Shown here one piece after another: positions 36,284 through 42,588 of a DNA stretch of 42,588 nucleotides. How positions within the stretch are numbered: the first letter of the stretch is position 1; each line of letters opens with the position of its first letter. A program made the position numbers and the translations under genes. The notes under the pieces were generated by a model. The model was given only the letters and a program-made list of their open reading frames with translations, searched no databases and had not been told where the DNA came from. Source of the stretch: Burkholderiales bacterium RIFOXYD12_FULL_59_19 (lineage in GTDB: Bacteria; Pseudomonadota; Gammaproteobacteria; Burkholderiales; Burkholderiaceae_C). The stretch is taken from positions 1 to 42,588 of the forward strand of contig MESQ01000065.1 of the NCBI GenBank assembly GCA_001771065.1, given 5' to 3'.

Positions 36284-37197
36284 GTTACGCCCTTGTCTTT
36301 TCGGGCCAGGCCAGCCAGCATCCGACGATGTTGCCCTGGCTCGAAGCCGAACCCAGGGCAGCGGCAAGCTTGCACGCGATGGGAGAGCGCATTGGCGCCG
36401 ATTGGCGCACGGCGCTGCAAGACGAGGGCCGCCGCAGCAACAATGCCTTCGCCCAGGTACTCATCACCGGCATGGCATTGGCGGCATGGGCTGTCCTCCG
36501 GGATGCATTGCCGCAGGCCCCCGCTGTGGTCGCTGGCTACAGCGTGGGTGAACTGGCGGCCTTTGCCTGTGCCGGTGTGTTTTCGGCAGACCAGGCCATC
36601 GTCCTGGCGCAGCAGCGCGCCACGCTGATGGATCAAGCCGTGCCGGGCCGGCAGACCGGCATGATGGCCGTGACGGGTTTGTCTGAGGGCAGGGTGCTGA
36701 CCGCCTGCGACGGCCTGGGGTTGGAATGCGCCATCCGGATTCACCGGGGGCAGTCGGTTTTTGCGGGCACCGATGATGCCTTGAGCCGGGCCACACCCCG
36801 GTTGCTGGCGCTGGGTGCCGTGTGCAAACGGCTTGATGTGCGGGTGGCTTCCCATTCGTCATGGATGGTGCCTGCCGCCCGGGCCTTTGCCGACACCTTG
36901 ACTGAGTTGCCGTTTGCCGCTGCACACTGCGCGATTGCCACCAATGCCGACGGCACGCTGGTCCGGCAACCCGCATTGTTGCGCCAGGCCCTGAGCCGAC
37001 AACTCGCCAGCCCGGTGCAATGGGCCGCTTGTATGGAGGCGGTCAATGAGCGGCAGGTAGCCTGTGTGCTGGAAATTGGTGCCGGGTCAGCGTTGTCAAA
37101 GATGTGGAACGAGCGTTATCCTGACATCCCGGCGCGTTCCCTTGATGAATTCGGGCAACTGCGGGGTGCAGTGGCCTGGTTGGCACGACACACCTGA
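36280..37197 (+). CDS. mdcH: Malonyl-CoA:ACP acyltransferase of malonate decarboxylase
   Basis: The 305-residue FabD-like transferase primes the decarboxylase by malonyl transfer from malonyl-CoA to the carrier protein. The nucleophile is Ser88 in GYSVGE (86-91), the substrate arginine Arg113 in QQRATLM, and the general base His192 in VASHSSWM. The N-terminal YALVFSGQASQHP is typical of the MdcH group. It starts at the fusion ORF stop (ATGA) and is the last gene of the operon. The next gene is convergent; no hairpin terminator was seen in the 39 bases between. Confidence 0.93.
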   Translation: MSYALVFSGQASQHPTMLPWLEAEPRAAASLHAMGERIGADWRTALQDEGRRSNNAFAQVLITGMALAAWAVLRDALPQAPAVVAGYSVGELAAFACAGVFSADQAIVLAQQRATLMDQAVPGRQTGMMAVTGLSEGRVLTACDGLGLECAIRIHRGQSVFAGTDDALSRATPRLLALGAVCKRLDVRVASHSSWMVPAARAFADTLTELPFAAAHCAIATNADGTLVRQPALLRQALSRQLASPVQWAACMEAVNERQVACVLEIGAGSALSKMWNERYPDIPARSLDEFGQLRGAVAWLARHT

Positions 37198-37236
37198 ACG
37201 ATGCTGTGTGTCATGGGGCTGATGCCAATGGATCGC

Positions 37237-38469
37237 CTACAAATAACCCACCGGGATGGCTGTCACGTCTTTGGATAGGGGAATGTCACGTGCCACAAAA
37301 CAGATGACGGCACCCGGTCCCACAGTTCGCCCCAGGTTGCCAAGCGCCGGAAAGTGACGCTTGGCGTTTTGTGAAGGCGAGGCAGTTTTTTTAATTTCAA
37401 TGGGGTACAGGGTATCGCCCTGATCAATTAGCAAATCCACCTCCTGCTGGTCTGTGTCGCGGTAGAAATACAAGGGGGCTTCGCGGGCGTTATGCCAGTA
37501 GCTCTTGATGATTTCGCTCACTACCCATGTTTCCAGTATGGCCCCCGACATGCTTCCGGCCTCCAGAGAGGCCGCATCAGGCCACTTGCTCAGATAGGCA
37601 GCCAGACCGGTGTCCAAAAAATACAGCTTTGGGGTTTTGACCAGACGTTTGGTCAGGTTGGTGTGGTAAGGCTGTAGCAGATAAATTAAGCCCGATGTTT
37701 CAAGCACCGACAGCCAGGCTTTGGCTGTTTTGTTGTCAATGTCGACATCGCGCGCCAGGTTGGCATAGTTCAGCAATTGCCCGGTTCGAGCCGCAACGGC
37801 GGCCAGAAAACGGTTGAATGCCATCTGGTCGGTCACCTTCAGCACGTCTTGCACATCGCGCTGAATGTAGGTCTGGATGTAAGAGCGGTAAAAAACGTCC
37901 CGAGCTTTCGCGCCCTGGTCGTTCAGACGCGGGTAGGAGCCCAACCAGATTTGCTGAAACACGGGCATCAAGATCATGGGCATTGCGTGTGCGCGTGCCC
38001 CGGCGATCCAGTCAGCAGTGGGCACAAAGGGGTGTGAGTCTGTGGCGCGCCCCTGGCGCTCGGCCTGCGACAGCCCAAGCAGATCAACAATGGCGACCCG
38101 ACCGGCCAGGCTTTCGGTCACACCACGCATGAGGTGGAATTTTTGTGATCCGGTCAACCAAAACAAACCATTGGTCTTGTTTCGGTCGACCACCATTTTG
38201 ATAGCAGAAAAAAGCGCAGGTGCATACTGAATTTCGTCAATGATCAAGGGTGTTTGCCAGGTCTGGAGAAACAATGCCGGGTCCTGCTGGGCCAGGGCGC
38301 GTGCGTCCATGTCGTCAAGCGTGACGTAGCCACGAGGGTGCTGGCCCGCATCTTTGGCGCACATCTCAAGTAATGTGGTCTTGCCCACCTGCCGTGGGCC
38401 GGTGAGCATCAGAACCGGGAAGCTATTACTGATGGCCTGAACGGCCTGGGCGAGCGTGCGTGTGTACAT
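37237..38469 (-). CDS. AAA-family ATPase with DUF4143 (PD-(D/E)XK-like) domain
   Basis: The 410-residue protein has a Walker A motif TGPRQVGKTTLL at residues 23-34, a Walker B LIIDEIQYAP near 74-83, and a sensor segment FWLTGSQKFHLMRGV near 103-117. The C-terminal DUF4143 domain contains FYRDTDQQEVDLLID and LYPIEIKKTA, a nuclease-like PD-(D/E)XK pattern. The family is widespread, strain-variable and of unknown function. The start codon is preceded by five bases and then a 35-base palindrome, with no ribosome site, which suggests a leaderless or autoregulated transcript. It points toward mdcH. Confidence 0.88.
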   Translation of the reverse strand: MYTRTLAQAVQAISNSFPVLMLTGPRQVGKTTLLEMCAKDAGQHPRGYVTLDDMDARALAQQDPALFLQTWQTPLIIDEIQYAPALFSAIKMVVDRNKTNGLFWLTGSQKFHLMRGVTESLAGRVAIVDLLGLSQAERQGRATDSHPFVPTADWIAGARAHAMPMILMPVFQQIWLGSYPRLNDQGAKARDVFYRSYIQTYIQRDVQDVLKVTDQMAFNRFLAAVAARTGQLLNYANLARDVDIDNKTAKAWLSVLETSGLIYLLQPYHTNLTKRLVKTPKLYFLDTGLAAYLSKWPDAASLEAGSMSGAILETWVVSEIIKSYWHNAREAPLYFYRDTDQQEVDLLIDQGDTLYPIEIKKTASPSQNAKRHFPALGNLGRTVGPGAVICFVARDIPLSKDVTAIPVGYL

Positions 38470-38474
38470 TTATT

Positions 38475-38509
38475 TCGTTTATATTGGAATTAGATTCCAA
38501 TATAAACGA
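38475..38509. promoter_or_regulatory. Palindrome with 16-base arms at the start of the DUF4143 ATPase gene
   Basis: TCGTTTATATTGGAAT and its exact reverse complement ATTCCAATATAAACGA flank the spacer TAG. The element lies five bases upstream of the leftward ATG, is much more AT-rich than its surroundings and includes TATAAA- and TATATT-like promoter cores. It may be an operator, a promoter hairpin or a recombination site. Confidence 0.65.
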
Positions 38510-38544
38510 TTTATTCTGCCTTGTCATCCCTCGTCTCCGGCCGG

Positions 38545-39015
38545 TCACACCTCGCCGCCAAACTGCTTGGTGAGGTTGTCGATGTACTGCTCCACCAGTT
38601 TCTCAAACTCTGCCTCGACCACCGGAGCGATCATCTTTTTCATCAGGCCGGGCAGCGGCAGAGTGAGTTCGCCCTGAAGCTGGAGCACCAACTGGGTGGA
38701 TTTTTTCTTGTCGGTGATTTTCCAGGAGCCCGACACCAGCGCGTTGCCTTCACCCGCCACCGGCGTCCAGAGCACGCTGCCTTTGGCCTTGTTCGACACG
38801 TATTTCGACGCGTAAATGGTTTGCAGGCTAATCTGGGCGATGCCAATTTTGGTCATTTCCCAACGGTACACACCATCACCCAGGTCCACCAGTTGATCTA
38901 CCTTGGGGAAAAAACTGGCCGACTTGGGCACGTCGGACAGGGTGTCAAACACAGTGGCATAGTCAGCCTTGACGGCAAATTCGTAACCCAGATCGATGTT
39001 GACGGTGATGGCCAT
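38545..39015 (-). CDS. SRPBCC-family lipid/ligand-binding protein
   Basis: The 156-residue protein fits the SRPBCC (START/Bet v1-like) fold: a first strand with ITVNIDLGYEFAVKADYATV, the segment FDTLSDVPKSASFFPKVDQL, a central sheet (YRWEMTKIGIAQISLQTIYA), a KITDKKKSTQLVLQLQGELT segment, and a long C-terminal helix VVEAEFEKLVEQYIDNLTKQ. Such domains bind hydrophobic ligands in a deep cavity; the ligand is unknown. A GGAAATCC stretch upstream is a weak ribosome site. It is divergent from the dihydrouridine synthase gene. Confidence 0.82.
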   Translation of the reverse strand: MAITVNIDLGYEFAVKADYATVFDTLSDVPKSASFFPKVDQLVDLGDGVYRWEMTKIGIAQISLQTIYASKYVSNKAKGSVLWTPVAGEGNALVSGSWKITDKKKSTQLVLQLQGELTLPLPGLMKKMIAPVVEAEFEKLVEQYIDNLTKQFGGEV

Positions 39016-39146
39016 GAGCGGATTTCCATGAAAAGTTGAAAACGAAGCCTGTGACTGTAAGGATGGCAGCTGATTCTGTCAAAACAAACGGTTTGGCGCC
39101 GACAATCCCCTGTTCATTCATTGCTGACTGCTGCCCCTTTCTGACC

Positions 39147-40118
39147 ATGCCCACCCTGCTTCTTGCCCCCATGGAGGGCTTGCTTGACTTTGTCCTGCGT
39201 GACATTTTGACGCGGGTGGGCGGCGTGGACCGCTGTGTGTCGGAGTTCATCCGGGTCACCGGCACCTTGTACCCCGAGCGGGTTTTTTTGCGCTACGTGC
39301 CCGAACTATTACAGGACTGCAAGACGGCATCGGGCGTGCCGGTGCGGCCGCAGTTGCTGGGTTCTGACGTGGTCTGCCTGGCAGACAACGCCGCTCGCCT
39401 GGCGGAAATGGGGGCCGAGGGGATCGATTTGAACTTTGGCTGCCCTTCCCCGGTGGTCAACCGGCACCGGGGCGGTTCGGCCCTGCTGGAAGAGCCCGAA
39501 CTGCTGCACCGCATCGTGGCGGCGGTGCGCCAGGCGGTGCCAGCGCACCTGCCGGTGTCGGCCAAGATGCGGCTTGGCCTGCATGACGACAGCCGGGCCG
39601 AAGCCTGCGCCCTGGCGATTGAGGCCGGTGGTGCTTCTGAGTTGGTGGTGCATGCCCGCACCAAGGCGCACGGGTACCGGCCGCCCGCCTATTGGGAGCG
39701 TATTGCCGACCTCCGCCAGGTGGTGCGTTTGCCGCTGGTGGCCAATGGTGAGATTTGGACGGTGGCCGACGCCTTGCGCTGCCAGCAGGTGTCGGGCTGC
39801 CAAAGCCTGATGCTGGGGCGTGGCATGGTGGCCAACCCGGCGCTGGCACGCGGCATTCGCGCAGCGCTGGGCGGCAATGCCGAATTGGCCAGCCTGAGCT
39901 GGCCGCAACTCATGACACTGATTGCTGAGTTCTGGCGCCTGGTCTGCGCGCACCTGGAGCGTGACCAGCAAACCGGGCGCCTCAAGCAGTGGCTGAACCT
40001 GTTGCGGCGCGTCTACCCGCAGGCGCAAACAGCGTTTGAGACGGTGCGCACCTTCCATGATCCTGTGGATGTAGCGCGCTGGTTCAGTGCGCAGGCACTG
40101 CCCGATGTCAGGGCATGA
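39147..40118 (+). CDS. dusC: tRNA-dihydrouridine synthase (DusC type)
   Basis: This FMN enzyme reduces a uridine in tRNA; DusC of E. coli modifies U16. The 323-residue product starts MPTLLLAPMEGLLDFVLRDI. The catalytic cysteine is Cys99 in LNFGCPSPVVN, next to the E. coli position 98. LPVSAKMRLGLHDDSR, ELVVHARTKAHGYRPPAYWE and LPLVANGEIWTVADAL follow, with a C-terminal helical RNA-binding domain. ATG 39147 is chosen because the family starts there; the frame is open to 39036 but the extra residues look unconserved. No ribosome site is obvious. Confidence 0.92.
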   Translation: MPTLLLAPMEGLLDFVLRDILTRVGGVDRCVSEFIRVTGTLYPERVFLRYVPELLQDCKTASGVPVRPQLLGSDVVCLADNAARLAEMGAEGIDLNFGCPSPVVNRHRGGSALLEEPELLHRIVAAVRQAVPAHLPVSAKMRLGLHDDSRAEACALAIEAGGASELVVHARTKAHGYRPPAYWERIADLRQVVRLPLVANGEIWTVADALRCQQVSGCQSLMLGRGMVANPALARGIRAALGGNAELASLSWPQLMTLIAEFWRLVCAHLERDQQTGRLKQWLNLLRRVYPQAQTAFETVRTFHDPVDVARWFSAQALPDVRA

Positions 40119-40190
40119 GCCCGGTTTGACCACGCTGGCCGGGCGCATTGGATAACATCCCCACCCTGATTTGAATTGTGAGCCTCCTGA

Positions 40191-42296
<2,106 letters not shown>

Positions 42297-42335
42297 AAGC
42301 TTGTGGGGCTGGCGGGCAAATAACCTTTAAAAATT

Positions 42336-42384
42336 ACTGATCAGTCTAGTTACCCGAGTAAAACGCTAGGTTTTTGGTTATACT
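42336..42384 (+). promoter_or_regulatory. Promoter and possible IscR site of iscR
   Basis: A good -10, TATACT, lies at 42379-42384; no canonical -35 is 16-18 bases upstream. Instead TTACCCGAGTAAAAC (42350-42364) resembles the left half of a type 1 IscR site, as expected for an autoregulated isc promoter. A perfect palindrome ACTGATCAGT lies at 42336-42345. The right half of the IscR site is poor. Confidence 0.4.
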
Positions 42385-42445
42385 GAACCGCGTTATCACA
42401 GTTAAACATCAATTTAATCGATAACAAAACTTCAGGAGTGTTGCC

Positions 42446-42588
42446 ATGCGTTTAACTACCAAAGGCCGTTTTGCGGTCACTGCCATGATTGATCTGGGCT
42501 TGCGCCAATCGGCTGGCCCCGTCACGTTGGCCGCCATCAGCCAGCGCCAACAAATTTCCCTGTCCTACCTGGAGCAACTGTTCGGCAA
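42446..42588 (+). CDS. iscR: Fe-S cluster regulator IscR, N-terminal fragment
   Basis: The window ends after 47 codons. The sequence [20 protein letters not shown], then [20 protein letters not shown], is the Rrf2-type winged helix-turn-helix of IscR. In Proteobacteria iscR starts the iscRSUA-hscBA-fdx operon and represses it when loaded with a 2Fe-2S cluster bound by C-terminal cysteines, which are outside the window. A CAGGAG ribosome site precedes the ATG. Confidence 0.92.
   Translation, partial: MRLTTKGRFAVTAMIDLGLRQSAGPVTLAAISQRQQISLSYLEQLFG

Overview
The window is high-GC, tightly packed bacterial DNA. Its gene content points to a betaproteobacterium of the order Burkholderiales, most like the Comamonadaceae (Rhodoferax, Polaromonas, Comamonas). 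The grounds are a pmd/lig-type protocatechuate 4,5-cleavage cluster in the Comamonas gene order, an N-type ATPase operon, and a malonate decarboxylase operon. The genus is inferred from gene content and protein similarity recalled from memory; no search was run.

Region 1 (1-10309) is aromatic catabolism. It holds the tail of a ModA-like binding protein, pobA (4-hydroxybenzoate to protocatechuate), ligJ, ligK and a DUF1932 dehydrogenase, then ligI, ligA, ligB and ligC. The order J-K-I-A-B-C equals the pmdEFDABC order of Comamonas. It is broken at 4182-7067 by an accessory block: a higBA toxin-antitoxin pair bounded by a direct repeat, an orphan HsdR_N-type endonuclease, and a decaying MNT nucleotidyltransferase. 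Just after ligC lies a degenerate second copy of the ligC 3' end.

Region 2 (10310-18022) is mixed. It has a small hypothetical protein, a palindromic repeat, a tryptophanase-like lyase with a possible Trp-containing leader peptide, a GSU2403-type nucleotidyltransferase with an AT-rich promoter, indolepyruvate/phenylpyruvate decarboxylase, 3-hydroxybutyryl-CoA dehydrogenase, a GNAT acetyltransferase and a DUF808 membrane protein.

Region 3 (18216-25243) is a complete N-ATPase operon, atpDCQRBEFAG, with a DUF1840 gene translationally coupled in front. The c subunit has two membrane carboxylates and the b subunit carries a delta-like C-terminal part.

Region 4 (25189-37197) holds a leftward GntR regulator, rhodanese and flavin reductase. 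Divergent from them is a malonate operon: TRAP transporter PQM, mdcA, C, D, E, a single ORF joining mdcG to mdcB, and mdcH. The mdcG-mdcB join and the mdcB tail are both encoded by small intergenic repeats that are open in frame. This is the most unusual structure in the window.

Region 5 (37198-42588) has a DUF4143 ATPase behind a near-perfect 35-bp palindrome, an SRPBCC protein, a DusC-type dihydrouridine synthase, uvrB and the start of iscR. No rRNA, tRNA, CRISPR array or intact insertion sequence was seen.
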